From NCBI GenBank assembly GCA_016211245.1, contig JACQSQ010000023.1, forward strand, positions 1-20,247: a stretch of 20,247 nucleotides of DNA, written 5' to 3'. Numbering within the stretch: the stretch's first letter is position 1; every line of letters begins with the position of its first letter. The stretch comes from Candidatus Woesearchaeota archaeon (GTDB lineage: Archaea; Nanobdellota; Nanobdellia; Woesearchaeales; GW2011-AR4). The position numbers were made by a program, and so were the translations under genes. A model generated the notes under the pieces. That model was not told where the DNA came from. It worked only from the letters and a program-made list of their open reading frames with translations, and searched no databases. Positions 1-6,723 of this stretch are shown here, one piece after another.

Positions 1-294
1 AAAAAAATACAGAAAAAATGCGGCAGTGACGCAAAAATCATAATTGATGCCCCTTTGCTGATTGAGACAAATCTGAAAAATTATGCTGAAAAGATTGTCG
101 TGGTTAAATCCGATAAAAAAAATTTAGTTAAGAGGTTGAGCAAAAAATATTCTCAAGAACAAATAGAAAGGATTTTAAAGGCGCAAATGCCTCTTAAAGA
201 GAAGCTTAGACACGCTGATTTTGTGGTGGAGAATAATAAAGGAATGGCGCATCTTGAAAGGCAGGTTAAAGAGATTGTTAAAAAATTGAAATGA
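1..294 (+). CDS. coaE: dephospho-CoA kinase, bacterial CoaE type (3' part only)
   Basis: The frame is open from the first base of the window, so the start and the ATP-binding P-loop lie upstream; about 97 codons remain. The visible part reads IIIDAPLLIET, matching the CoaE segment usually written vvxDxPLLfE, then the mobile helical part with a run of Lys/Arg, the RILKAQMPLKEKL stretch, and the closing ADFVVENNKG motif (family form ADfvIdNxG). CoaE phosphorylates the 3'-hydroxyl of dephospho-CoA in the last step of CoA synthesis. Its stop overlaps the coaD start (ATGA, 291-294), so the two genes are one operon performing consecutive steps. Most archaea use an unrelated GTP-dependent dephospho-CoA kinase, so this bacterial type suggests lateral transfer. 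The nearest ATG, at position 55, lies inside the conserved core and is not the true start. Confidence 0.88.
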   Translation, partial: KKIQKKCGSDAKIIIDAPLLIETNLKNYAEKIVVVKSDKKNLVKRLSKKYSQEQIERILKAQMPLKEKLRHADFVVENNKGMAHLERQVKEIVKKLK

Positions 295-773
295 AAACCG
301 CAGTCTATCCTGGGACATTTGATCCTGTAACGTACGGGCATACAGACATTATAGAGAGGGCGCTGAAAATATTTGACAAGCTCTACATTGTAGTTGCCGA
401 CAATCCTCAGAAAGCTGCTACGTTCACAAAAAATGAAAGGGTAGCGATGCTGAAAGACTCCCTGAAAAAGCACAACAGCAGTATTGAGGTTGAATATTAT
501 GACGGGCTGCTGCTGGATTATGTCAAAAGCAAAAAATCAAGCGTAATCGTCCGGGGGCTAAGGGCTATTTCTGATTTTGAATTTGAGTTTTCAAGGGCGC
601 TGCTGAGCAGGGAGCTTGAAAAATACATAGAAACCATTTTCCTGATGACAAAGGATGATTATGCTTTCCTGAGCTCAAGCATAGTGAAGGAGATTGCAAT
701 GTTTCATGGCTCTGTCAGAGGATTTGTTCCGGAAGTTGTTGAAAGGAAGCTGAAGGAAAAGTTTAGGAAATAG
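291..773 (+). CDS. coaD: phosphopantetheine adenylyltransferase, bacterial CoaD type
   Basis: 160 residues, the usual length for bacterial CoaD. It transfers AMP from ATP to 4'-phosphopantetheine, giving dephospho-CoA. The nucleotidyltransferase signature YPGTFDPVTYGH lies at residues 6-17, the VRGLRAISDFEFEF substrate-binding block at about 87-100, and the C-terminal SSSIVKEIA with GSVRGFVP completes the family pattern. The ATG overlaps the coaE stop by 4 bases, so translation is probably coupled. Most archaea carry a different adenylyltransferase related to the eukaryotic bifunctional enzyme; this is clearly the bacterial form. Together with coaE it gives a bacterial-style end to the CoA pathway. 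There is no sign of truncation. Confidence 0.95.
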   Translation: MKTAVYPGTFDPVTYGHTDIIERALKIFDKLYIVVADNPQKAATFTKNERVAMLKDSLKKHNSSIEVEYYDGLLLDYVKSKKSSVIVRGLRAISDFEFEFSRALLSRELEKYIETIFLMTKDDYAFLSSSIVKEIAMFHGSVRGFVPEVVERKLKEKFRK

Positions 774-807
774 CATATGCCGGCATTCTCCAAAGGCAAA
801 AATTGGC

Positions 808-1458
808 TTAAGCCGACTTCGGCGATAATAAGTCAATTGAGCTGACTCCCCTGAAAGCTGAGTTAAACACGTCTAAAAGCACGAATGGATTGAGGCTCCA
901 TCTGCCATAAACTATTGCGTCATTTACAGGCCTAATGCTAAGTATTGGCGCATAAAGCATGACTGCATAAGCTGCTGTTGTAACGGCTTGGCGGCCATAA
1001 ACTCCACAAAAATAATTTGCCCTGGAAGCGGAAAATCCGCCAAGATCTTGAAAATTTAGAGGTATGCCTCTTCCGCCATATGCAAAAATAACCTTATCTA
1101 CAAGGCCCTCATCAACCCACTGATAAGTTCTTAAGCCGTAATGCTGGTAGCTCTCAAATAATACCCTGCCATAGCCTGCCAATCTAGGATCCCTCAATAA
1201 TTCCTCGATAGTTACAGCAGCCTTGCTCCTTGGTAAGGGCTTATCTTTTCTAAATTCCTCGAAAAACGGATGGATAATGACAAGATTTTCGCCTTTTATA
1301 ACTCCGCTTGTATTTGTTCTGGCATGCTCATTGGCGAAATTGACAAAGTCTGCCCACCAGCCTTCATTCTTTGATAAAACAGGCCCGTCAGAAGACCACA
1401 GGAATACTGGAGGGTCTTTTTTTAATAGCTCCCGGAATTCAGAAAAATCGCGGTTCAT
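808..1458 (-). CDS. orphan protein of unknown function, 216 aa
   Basis: Not recognised. It is a soluble-looking protein without a clear signal peptide or long membrane segment, rich in aromatic residues (WWADFVNF, ESYQHYGLRTYQW). A hydrophobic middle stretch, AAYAVMLYAPILSI, near residues 164-177 could be a buried helix. The ATG at 1458 has a TATA-like run (AGATTTTTAAGG on the minus strand, about 1478-1489) some 20-30 bases upstream, fitting the near-leaderless promoters seen elsewhere here. It converges on coaD and follows rps17e in the same direction, but about 50 bases and its own promoter separate it from rps17e. The reading frame is full length and undisturbed, so I regard it as real. 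Function unknown. Confidence 0.7.
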   Translation of the reverse strand: MNRDFSEFRELLKKDPPVFLWSSDGPVLSKNEGWWADFVNFANEHARTNTSGVIKGENLVIIHPFFEEFRKDKPLPRSKAAVTIEELLRDPRLAGYGRVLFESYQHYGLRTYQWVDEGLVDKVIFAYGGRGIPLNFQDLGGFSASRANYFCGVYGRQAVTTAAYAVMLYAPILSIRPVNDAIVYGRWSLNPFVLLDVFNSAFRGVSSIDLLSPKSA

Positions 1459-1509
1459 GCAAAGTGGAAACGCTCGTGCCTTAAAAATCTTGTTTTTGTA
1501 AATTTGTGC

Positions 1510-1758
1510 CTACTGATAAAACTTGCTAAAATCCTCTTCGTGCATCCTTCTTTTCGGCTCTTTCTCATGTATGATCCTCTGCTTCACAAGCCTGGCTGTG
1601 TAGCCGGCTATGGTGTTTCTCATCTTTGCCGAAGCGACAGTTGTATATTTCTCCACAAGCCCCTTGTTTTTTTCAAACTCAGAAGTAAATTCGTCGCTAT
1701 GCACTTTCACAAGCCTATGCGCAATGCCCTTGACAAGCTTGGTTTTTATTCTTCCCAT
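1510..1758 (-). CDS. rps17e: ribosomal protein S17e
   Basis: 82 residues. It begins MGRIKTKLVKGIAHRLVKVH and contains FTSEFEKNKGLVEKYTTV and SAKMRNTIAGYTARLVKQR, which is the family pattern (GRvKTKxiKrxA, FxxDFExNKxlv, SKKlRNxIAGYvTRLvk). It belongs to the small ribosomal subunit and is found in archaea and eukaryotes but not bacteria, so it is direct evidence of an archaeal genome. It starts 2 bases after the rpoK stop, so the two are cotranscribed and read in the same direction. The C-terminal tail KRRMHEEDFSKFYQ is lineage-variable. Confidence 0.95.
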   Translation of the reverse strand: MGRIKTKLVKGIAHRLVKVHSDEFTSEFEKNKGLVEKYTTVASAKMRNTIAGYTARLVKQRIIHEKEPKRRMHEEDFSKFYQ

Positions 1759-1760
1759 AA

Positions 1761-2039
1761 TTACTCCAGCTTTGTCTGGTCAAACGGCTTGGCGGCAGTT
1801 TCATTTTTCATAGTGCCGGGCAATGGGCGCTTAACCTGTATTGGAATCAGGCCCTGCCTGAATTCAAGCTTTGCTATCTCCACGGGATTGTAATTGAGCT
1901 TCTTAAGGTCATCGTCATTCAGCTTGACCATAAAAGGTGCGCCTTGTGAAATTTGCAATGCTCTTGCCCCGATTATCCTTGCCTGCTCGTATTTTGTATA
2001 ATCTTCCATCTTGACTTTAAAAATTATTCCTCGTCCCAT
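1761..2039 (-). CDS. rpoK: DNA-directed RNA polymerase subunit K (Rpb6/omega homologue)
   Basis: 92 residues. The core YTKYEQARIIGARALQISQGAPFMV followed by NPVEIAKLEFRQGLIPIQVKRPLP is the diagnostic Rpb6/RpoK signature. The subunit helps assemble and stabilise the largest polymerase subunit. The start is uncertain. ATG 2039 gives MGRGIIFKVKMEDYTKYE, whereas an internal ATG at 2009 gives MEDYTKYE, closer to typical short archaeal RpoK. ATG 2039 overlaps the end of an acidic 18-codon ORF (2024-2080) in another frame, which suggests translational coupling. The C-terminal tail after RPLP (GTMKNETAAKPFDQTKLE) is longer than usual. It is cotranscribed with the S17e gene downstream. Confidence 0.93.
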   Translation of the reverse strand: MGRGIIFKVKMEDYTKYEQARIIGARALQISQGAPFMVKLNDDDLKKLNYNPVEIAKLEFRQGLIPIQVKRPLPGTMKNETAAKPFDQTKLE

Positions 2040-2080
2040 TCCTGGTCTTCATCATCGTCCTCGTTGAAAAACATCTTCAT
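2024..2080 (-). CDS. 18-residue acidic mini-ORF upstream of rpoK
   Basis: It reads MKMFFNEDDDEDQEWDEE and stops inside the first codons of rpoK in a different frame. A good Shine-Dalgarno (GGGGTGA) lies about 5 bases before the ATG, better than anything before rpoK itself, and it starts 14 bases after the zinc-ribbon stop. That spacing argues for translation. It could be a true microprotein, a coupling or leader peptide for rpoK, or a remnant of an acidic N-terminal extension of RpoK. The last idea is inference from eukaryotic Rpb6, which has an acidic tail before the conserved core. Confidence 0.4.
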   Translation of the reverse strand: MKMFFNEDDDEDQEWDEE

Positions 2081-2094
2081 GGCGTTCACCCCGC

Positions 2095-2208
2095 TTAAAG
2101 CACTTCATCGTCGCTGTCTATAAGGCTTTCCCCGCAAGACGGGCATTCAACCTCCCCTTCCTCAATAATGGTGCCACAACCCGGACATTCCTTTTGCTCA
2201 TAGTCCAT
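2095..2208 (-). CDS. 37-residue zinc-ribbon protein
   Basis: The protein runs from MDYEQKECPGCGTII to SDDEVL and has two CPxCG-type knuckles (CPGCG at residues 8-12 and CPSCG at about 22-26), a complete small zinc ribbon with acidic residues around it. A Shine-Dalgarno GAGGTGA at 2213-2219 sits 4 bases before the ATG. It is the first gene of a minus-strand cluster running zinc ribbon, acidic mini-ORF, rpoK and rps17e. Single zinc ribbons of this size are common in archaea and often have nucleic-acid or polymerase-linked roles; the position before rpoK makes an informational role plausible but unproven. Confidence 0.72.
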   Translation of the reverse strand: MDYEQKECPGCGTIIEEGEVECPSCGESLIDSDDEVL

Positions 2209-2359
2209 TTTTTCACCTCTTAGGAGTTTTTATTGTGGCTTTATAAGATGTTCGGCTTGAAATAACAAGGGAATATTTAAAGCTATCGGATGCAACCTTA
2301 AAATAATCACCAAAAGCCAAACAAAAACTTTATAACATACCATCTTTCAATATTTTCTT
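2209..2359. promoter_or_regulatory. divergent promoter region, zinc ribbon/rpoK cluster and argS
   Basis: About 150 bases between divergent genes. On the plus strand ACTTTATAAC (2327-2336) lies about 24 bases before the argS ATG, so argS is probably leaderless. On the minus strand CTTATAAAGC (2238-2247) would start transcription just before the GAGGTGA site of the zinc-ribbon gene, and a second A/T box (CTTTAAATATTC, about 2271-2282) could serve as an alternative. No other structure was noticed. Confidence 0.6.
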
Positions 2360-4069
2360 ATGAACAGGTTCAAAGAGGAGATAGCAAAGTTTCTGAAAAA
2401 AGAGGCCAATCTTGAAAGCATAGAATTAGAAGTCCCTCCAAACCCAGAGATGGGTGATTATGCGTTCCCATGTTTTGTTCTGGCAAAAGAGTGGAAAAAA
2501 GCACCGAATGAAATAGCAAAGGAATTAGAAGCAAAATTCGAGCCAACCAAATTAGTCAATGAAGCGAAATCCATTGGTCCATATTTAAATTTTTTTGTAA
2601 ATAAAAATAAGATAGCGGAAGAAACTATAAAAGAAATCCTGAAGCAAAAAGACAAGTACGGCTCATCAGGCATGGGAAAATCCTACAGGAGCAAAGTTTC
2701 TGGGGAACTCAAAAATGAAAAATTTTTGAGTAGTAAAAAAATAATTCTCGAGCACACAAGCATAAATCCCAATGCATCCCCACATGTCGGAAGGGCAAGA
2801 AATGCCTTGATTGGAGATTCCTTAGTAAGAATCTTGAGATTCCAAGGCTATAAAGTTGAAGTGCACTATTTTGTAAATGATGTCGGCAAGCAGATCGCGA
2901 TGCTGGTGCTGGGGGCGGAAGGCAGGAAGGATATTGCTTTTGATGATTTGCTGAAAATCTATATAGATATAAACAAAAAAATCGCGGAAAACCCTGAACT
3001 GGAAAAGGACGTCTTGGAATTGCTGAACAAATTAGAAAAAAATGACAAAGAAACAAGAAAGAAGTTCGAGAACGTGGTAAGAATATGCATAGATGGCCAA
3101 ACCAAAATCCTGGCAGAGCTGGGAATAAAGTATGACATATTCGATTATGAGTCAAAATATCTCTGGAGCAGGGAAACCGGGAAAACGCTGAAAAGGCTGG
3201 AAAAAACAGGAAAATTATTCATTGACGGCTTCAATAGGTGGGTTTTGGACCAGAAGGGCTATGGATTGGGAGTCAAAGTTCCCGTTCTGGTGCTGACCAG
3301 AAATGATGGCACGTCCCTTTATCCGCTCAGGGACATAGCTTATGCAATTGAATTGACAAAAAAAGGAGATTATTATGTAATCCTGGGCGAAGACCAAAAA
3401 TTATACAATCAGCAGATAAACGCGGCTTTAAAGGAGCTGGGGATATACCAGAGAAAACCATTATACTACTCTTTTGTCCTATTGCAGGAAGGCAAGATGT
3501 CCACAAGAAAAGGGAATCTGGTTTTATTGGAAGATTTCATGCGAGAGGCGCTGCAGAAATCAAGCGATGAATTGAGGAAAAGATATGGTAAAACCAATGA
3601 AGTATCAGCTAAAGCAATCGCTTATGGCGCTGTGAAATACGGAATCCTGAAAGTGAGCCCAGAAAAAAACGTGAATTTCAGCTGGGAAAATGCGCTGTCA
3701 TTTGAAGGCGAGACCTCCCCTTATATACAATACGCCTATGCAAGAATAAGCAGCATACTGGCCAAGGCTAATGTAAATCCAAAGGCAGACTTGAGCTTAT
3801 TAAAGGAAAAAGAAGAGATTGAACTGATAAAATTATTGTCAAATTTTCCTGAGATGGTTTTAAAGGCGACGAATGAGCTAAGGCCTCATTTAATTTCATC
3901 CTACCTGTACACTTTGGCGCAGAAATTCAATGAGTACTATCACGCACATAATATCCTTAAAGCAGACGAAAAGACAAAAGACGCAAGGCTGCTGCTAATA
4001 TCTGCCGTGAGACAGGTTCTGAAAAATGGACTAAATTTATTGGGCATTGGCGTATTAGAGAAAATGTAA
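2360..4069 (+). CDS. argS: arginyl-tRNA synthetase
   Basis: 569 residues, normal length. This class I synthetase charges tRNA-Arg. The N-terminal additional domain contains VPPNPEMGDYAFPCF (residues 25-39). The HIGH element is HVGR at 142-145 inside TSINPNASPHVGRARNALIGDS, with Arg in the fourth position instead of the usual His. YFVNDVGKQ follows at 170-178, and the KMSKS element KMSTRKG is at 379-385. The C-terminal anticodon-binding DALR-type domain ends in LISAVRQVLKNGLNLLGI. The start is supported by a TATA box about 24 bases upstream and by the match at residue 1 to the family N-terminus. It stands alone, convergent with the next gene. A possible partner, tRNA-Arg(UCG), is encoded at 6084-6200. 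Confidence 0.97.
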   Translation: MNRFKEEIAKFLKKEANLESIELEVPPNPEMGDYAFPCFVLAKEWKKAPNEIAKELEAKFEPTKLVNEAKSIGPYLNFFVNKNKIAEETIKEILKQKDKYGSSGMGKSYRSKVSGELKNEKFLSSKKIILEHTSINPNASPHVGRARNALIGDSLVRILRFQGYKVEVHYFVNDVGKQIAMLVLGAEGRKDIAFDDLLKIYIDINKKIAENPELEKDVLELLNKLEKNDKETRKKFENVVRICIDGQTKILAELGIKYDIFDYESKYLWSRETGKTLKRLEKTGKLFIDGFNRWVLDQKGYGLGVKVPVLVLTRNDGTSLYPLRDIAYAIELTKKGDYYVILGEDQKLYNQQINAALKELGIYQRKPLYYSFVLLQEGKMSTRKGNLVLLEDFMREALQKSSDELRKRYGKTNEVSAKAIAYGAVKYGILKVSPEKNVNFSWENALSFEGETSPYIQYAYARISSILAKANVNPKADLSLLKEKEEIELIKLLSNFPEMVLKATNELRPHLISSYLYTLAQKFNEYYHAHNILKADEKTKDARLLLISAVRQVLKNGLNLLGIGVLEKM

Positions 4070-4098
4070 TTTTTTAAATTTACTAAAAACGATATTTC

Positions 4099-4599
4099 TT
4101 AGTTTCCTGAAGAACCCGCCTCTTGAGGTTGCAATGCCTTGATTTGCCTGAAGGTGCTTTTAACATCATTCGCATTTCCAGCGTATCCAAGGATTCTCCC
4201 TAATCTATAGGCAGCCTGCGTATTAGCTAATAAAATATCACCTGTTCTCTTAAGCGCAATTCCATCTTGTCTTAAAGAATCTATAAGGGTATTAGGATCA
4301 GGATTCGGTTCATCTCTAAATCTTAACATATAACCATCAACAACTCCTTCTGCGAAATAAGCTTCTATCATGAGCTGGAGAGTTTTGGGTGATGTCTTTG
4401 ATCTTGCAGAAGCTGAAAATCCTATGACAGCTATTCCAAGATTCCTCTCTGCTCCTCTAATTTCTTCTTTCAGTGCTTGGTAATCACCTCTTGAAAATGC
4501 AAAACTACCCTCTTCACCAGTATCTAAGGCTCTCTCTAAAGTTTGATAGTGCAGGTCTGCATCCTCTCGCAATTCTCTTAGCATAGTTTCATTAAACAT
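4099..4599 (-). CDS. orphan protein of unknown function, 166 aa
   Basis: Not recognised. It is a soluble, largely helical-looking protein with acidic and basic residues mixed at the N-terminus (MLRELREDADLHYQTLERAL) and a small-residue segment, IAVIGFSASARSKTS, near residues 56-70. A TATA-like CGTTTATAAAT lies on the minus strand about 20-30 bases before the ATG, so transcription is probably near-leaderless. It converges on argS with about 30 bases between the stops. It resembles the other lone orphans in this window only in being a monocistronic unit with its own promoter; no sequence similarity is obvious. Confidence 0.65.
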   Translation of the reverse strand: MFNETMLRELREDADLHYQTLERALDTGEEGSFAFSRGDYQALKEEIRGAERNLGIAVIGFSASARSKTSPKTLQLMIEAYFAEGVVDGYMLRFRDEPNPDPNTLIDSLRQDGIALKRTGDILLANTQAAYRLGRILGYAGNANDVKSTFRQIKALQPQEAGSSGN

Positions 4600-4711
4600 C
4601 TTTAAAGGCTATCTGGAGTAATTTATAAACGTTTCTATTATGTTACTACTAAAAAATTAATATCAATTAAGACAAAAATTTATATTCAAGCGACTTATAG
4701 GCAATTCAAAA

Positions 4712-5950
4712 ATGGTCCATTATCAAATAACTGCATTGGTATTCCTCATTGCCGTGTCTGCCATGTCCGCAATGGCAGAAGCCGCATTATTATCAGTGAA
4801 TAAATTCAAGGTGCGGCACTGGATTGAGAAGAAGAAAATCGGGGCTGTTTATGTAAAAAAACTGAAAGATGAGCCGGTTTTTCTGCTGTCCACGCTGCTT
4901 ATAACAAATAATATAGTCAATACTGCGGCCGCTGCCATAATCACGTCCATGGCAATAGGATATTTCCATAATAATGCCTTAGCCATAGCAACCGGAATAG
5001 GCGCTTTCCTCATTCTTGTCTTCGGGGATATAGTCCCAAAATCAATAGGCGCAAACAATAATGAGCTGATTTCACCCCTGATAGCGCCTTTTGTATGGTA
5101 TACGGGAGTAGCGATTTATCCTCTGATTAAAATGCTGGGTTTTCTCGTTAAAGGCATAAATCTCCTGATTGGCTCGAAAAAATCACCAAGCCTGACAAAG
5201 GAAGAGCTGAGAAGCATAATCAAATTCAGCGAGGAGGAAGGCTCAATAAAAGCAACGGAAAAAAAGCTTATACAGAGAGTTTTTGAATTCGGGAGTACGG
5301 CAGTCTCTGATGTGATGACCAGAAAAAAAAGCATGGTAATGGTCGAGTCTGAAATGAAGATACGGGATGTCCTGCAGCTGTCCACGGCAAAAATTTACTC
5401 CAGATTCCCAGTTTACGAAAAAAACAAGGACTCCATTGTAGGGATAATGTACCTGAAAGATGCGCTTCACTACGCAAAGGACGGGAAACTGGACATTCCC
5501 GTGAAGGAGGCGATGAAAAAGCCTTTCTTTGTTTTTGAGAACAAAAGGCTGGATTCAATGCTGAGGCTGTTCCAGGCAAGAAAAGAGCACATGGCTGTTG
5601 TCATAAACAACAAAGCGCAGGTAGTCGGATTAGTCACCATAGAAAATATTCTTGAAGAGATTGTCGGCGAGATTGTTGATGAAAGCGACAGGATAAACCC
5701 CAGCATTATGCAGATTGCAAAAAACGAATGGACTGCAAAGGGAAATGCCGAGATTGACGACCTCAATTCCAAGACAGGGCTTCAGATAAAAGAATCAGAT
5801 TATGACAGCCTGGACAGCTTCGCTTCCACATCACTTGGAAGGTCCCCTGAGGCCGGGGACGAAATTCCATATAAAGATTTTAAGATTATCATAGAAGAAG
5901 TGCAGGGCAGGAAAATAGCATTGGCCAAGATCATAAAAGTGAAGCAATAA
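4712..5950 (+). CDS. CNNM/CorC (HlyC)-type membrane protein with DUF21, CBS pair and transporter-associated domain
   Basis: 412 residues with the full family architecture. The DUF21 membrane domain occupies about residues 1-160 (MAEAALLSVNKFKVR, then LLITNNIVNTAAAA and FGDIVPKSIGANN, which carry the conserved Asn-rich and Pro-Lys motifs). A CBS pair lies at about 195-315 (VSDVMTRKKSM, YSRFPVYEKNKDSIVGIMYLKD, VVGLVTIENILEEIVGEI), and a CorC_HlyC domain at about 325-410. Family members are linked to Mg2+ or Co2+ efflux and regulated by nucleotide binding to the CBS pair; the substrate here is not shown. A TATA-like AAATTTATATTC lies about 25-35 bases before the ATG. It is monocistronic. Confidence 0.9.
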   Translation: MVHYQITALVFLIAVSAMSAMAEAALLSVNKFKVRHWIEKKKIGAVYVKKLKDEPVFLLSTLLITNNIVNTAAAAIITSMAIGYFHNNALAIATGIGAFLILVFGDIVPKSIGANNNELISPLIAPFVWYTGVAIYPLIKMLGFLVKGINLLIGSKKSPSLTKEELRSIIKFSEEEGSIKATEKKLIQRVFEFGSTAVSDVMTRKKSMVMVESEMKIRDVLQLSTAKIYSRFPVYEKNKDSIVGIMYLKDALHYAKDGKLDIPVKEAMKKPFFVFENKRLDSMLRLFQARKEHMAVVINNKAQVVGLVTIENILEEIVGEIVDESDRINPSIMQIAKNEWTAKGNAEIDDLNSKTGLQIKESDYDSLDSFASTSLGRSPEAGDEIPYKDFKIIIEEVQGRKIALAKIIKVKQ

Positions 5951-6050
5951 GAGGAAGCCGTATAGCCTGAAGCGCCTAAGAACGGAAGTGGGTGAGGGTT
6001 TCGACCATTGGGATAACTTTGGGACGGCGATAGATAATTCTTTTGAATAA

Positions 6051-6060
6051 GTTTAAATAT
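6051..6060 (+). promoter_or_regulatory. TATA box of tRNA-Arg
   Basis: GTTTAAATAT is centred about 28 bases before the first base of the mature tRNA-Arg, the expected distance for an archaeal promoter starting at or just before the tRNA 5' end. Confidence 0.6.
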
Positions 6061-6120
6061 TGGATAATTTGATTTTCATTTATGGCCCTGTGATGTAACG
6101 GACAGCATAATCGGCTTCGG

Positions 6121-6137
6121 TTTCAAAGGAAAAAGAA
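6121..6137 (+). other. tRNA intron at 37/38 of tRNA-Arg, 17 bases
   Basis: The site fits a BHB. The outer helix is the anticodon stem. The central helix is CTTC (6115-6118) against AAAG (6132-6135), with 3 of 4 pairs. The 5' bulge is GG|T (6119-6121), the 3' bulge AA|A (6136-6138), and the inner helix TTC/GAA (6122-6124/6129-6131). A competing 7-bp hairpin CGGTTTC/GAAACCG (6118-6124/6135-6141) could also form in the precursor. This is the canonical archaeal intron position. Confidence 0.82.
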
Positions 6138-6158
6138 ACCGGTTCGTCTGGGTTCGAA

Positions 6159-6186
6159 TTGCGGAATCGCAAGATACGCACGCATT
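6159..6186 (+). other. tRNA intron at 59/60 (T-loop) of tRNA-Arg, 28 bases
   Basis: The outer helix is the T-stem. The central helix is TTCG (6153-6156) against CGCA (6181-6184), with 3 of 4 pairs. The bulges are AA|T (6157-6159) and TT|T (6185-6187), and the inner helix TGCG/CGCA (6160-6163/6177-6180) is perfect. Splicing restores the standard T-loop TTCGAAT. The position is non-canonical. Confidence 0.85.
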
Positions 6187-6256
6187 TCCCAGCAGGGTCA
6201 TAATTTTCCTATAAGCTTTATAAAAACAGTCTTTTTTCCTAAGAAAATTTAGTTCA

Positions 6257-6688
6257 ATGAAAGTAAAACCTGATTTGATGGAACTGCTTTTTGGCAATGC
6301 TCTGGATGAGATGATTATTGCAGTTATGAGTGGCGAAAGGTCTAGTTCTGTCCCTGAGGCGAGAAAAATTCTGGATTCAATACATCACCAAGAAACAAAA
6401 AAGATAGTTGCAAGCCTAAGAGGCCAGATGGCAAGAGGCGTATCAGAACCCAAGTACGACTTATTCCGGGATGGATTCCAAAGAGGGAGCGATTTGGAAC
6501 TTTACCTTCAATCTGAAAATAATTCAAGAAGCCATGGTAATGCGTTCTTTTTTTCCGGAACTTCGTATCACAATGGAATTTACCATGCCGTCGCAAGATT
6601 ATTGGAGATTGCCCATCCCAATTATAAATGGCAGGATATAAGGATGGGCGGATACATTATTTTTAAGAGAGCTGACCTCCTTAAATGA
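6257..6688 (+). CDS. orphan protein of unknown function, 143 aa
   Basis: Not recognised. It is soluble, with a helical N-terminal half (LMELLFGNALDEMIIAVM, PEARKILDSIHHQETKKI) and an aromatic, glycine-rich C-terminal half ending KWQDIRMGGYIIFKRADLLK. A TATA-like GCTTTATAAAAAC (about 6215-6227) lies 30-40 bases before the ATG. Its stop overlaps a possible ATG of the next gene (ATGA at 6685), though that gene more likely starts at 6724 from its own promoter. The frame is intact. No function can be assigned. Confidence 0.65.
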   Translation: MKVKPDLMELLFGNALDEMIIAVMSGERSSSVPEARKILDSIHHQETKKIVASLRGQMARGVSEPKYDLFRDGFQRGSDLELYLQSENNSRSHGNAFFFSGTSYHNGIYHAVARLLEIAHPNYKWQDIRMGGYIIFKRADLLK

Positions 6689-6723
6689 CAAAGTTTTTAT
6701 TAATGGCGCATTATAATATTCTT

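Larger units (their letters stand above)
6084..6200 (+). tRNA. tRNA-Arg(UCG) with two introns (anticodon loop and T-loop)
   Basis: After removal of 6121-6137 and 6159-6186 the RNA folds as a regular cloverleaf. The acceptor stem pairs GGCCCTG (6084-6090) with CAGGGTC (6193-6199), with A73 at 6200 and no encoded CCA. The D-stem is ATGT/GCAT with GG at 18-19 and A20. The anticodon stem is ATCGG (6110-6114)/CCGGT (6139-6143) with loop CTTCGGA and anticodon TCG at 6117-6119. The variable loop is 4 bases. The T-stem is CTGGG (6148-6152)/CCCAG (6188-6192) with loop TTCGAAT. Unspliced, neither the anticodon nor the T arm closes. A TATA box sits about 28 bases upstream. The anticodon reads CGN Arg codons, the rarer Arg set in this AT-rich window. 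Confidence 0.9.

Noticed and set aside
1504..1893. 129-codon plus-strand frame opposite rps17e and rpoK
   Set aside because: Both opposite genes are clear ribosomal and polymerase proteins; there is no upstream signal for the plus frame.
2709..3155. 148-codon minus-strand frame inside argS
   Set aside because: It lies wholly within the conserved argS coding region and is rich in Cys, Phe and Ser as expected from antisense reading.
5957..6028. A further tRNA before tRNA-Arg
   Set aside because: A GGTTTCGACC run looks T-arm-like, but no acceptor, D or anticodon stems can be built around it, even allowing introns.
6076..6297. Minus-strand frame across tRNA-Arg
   Set aside because: It runs through the tRNA and the promoter of the next gene, with no motif.
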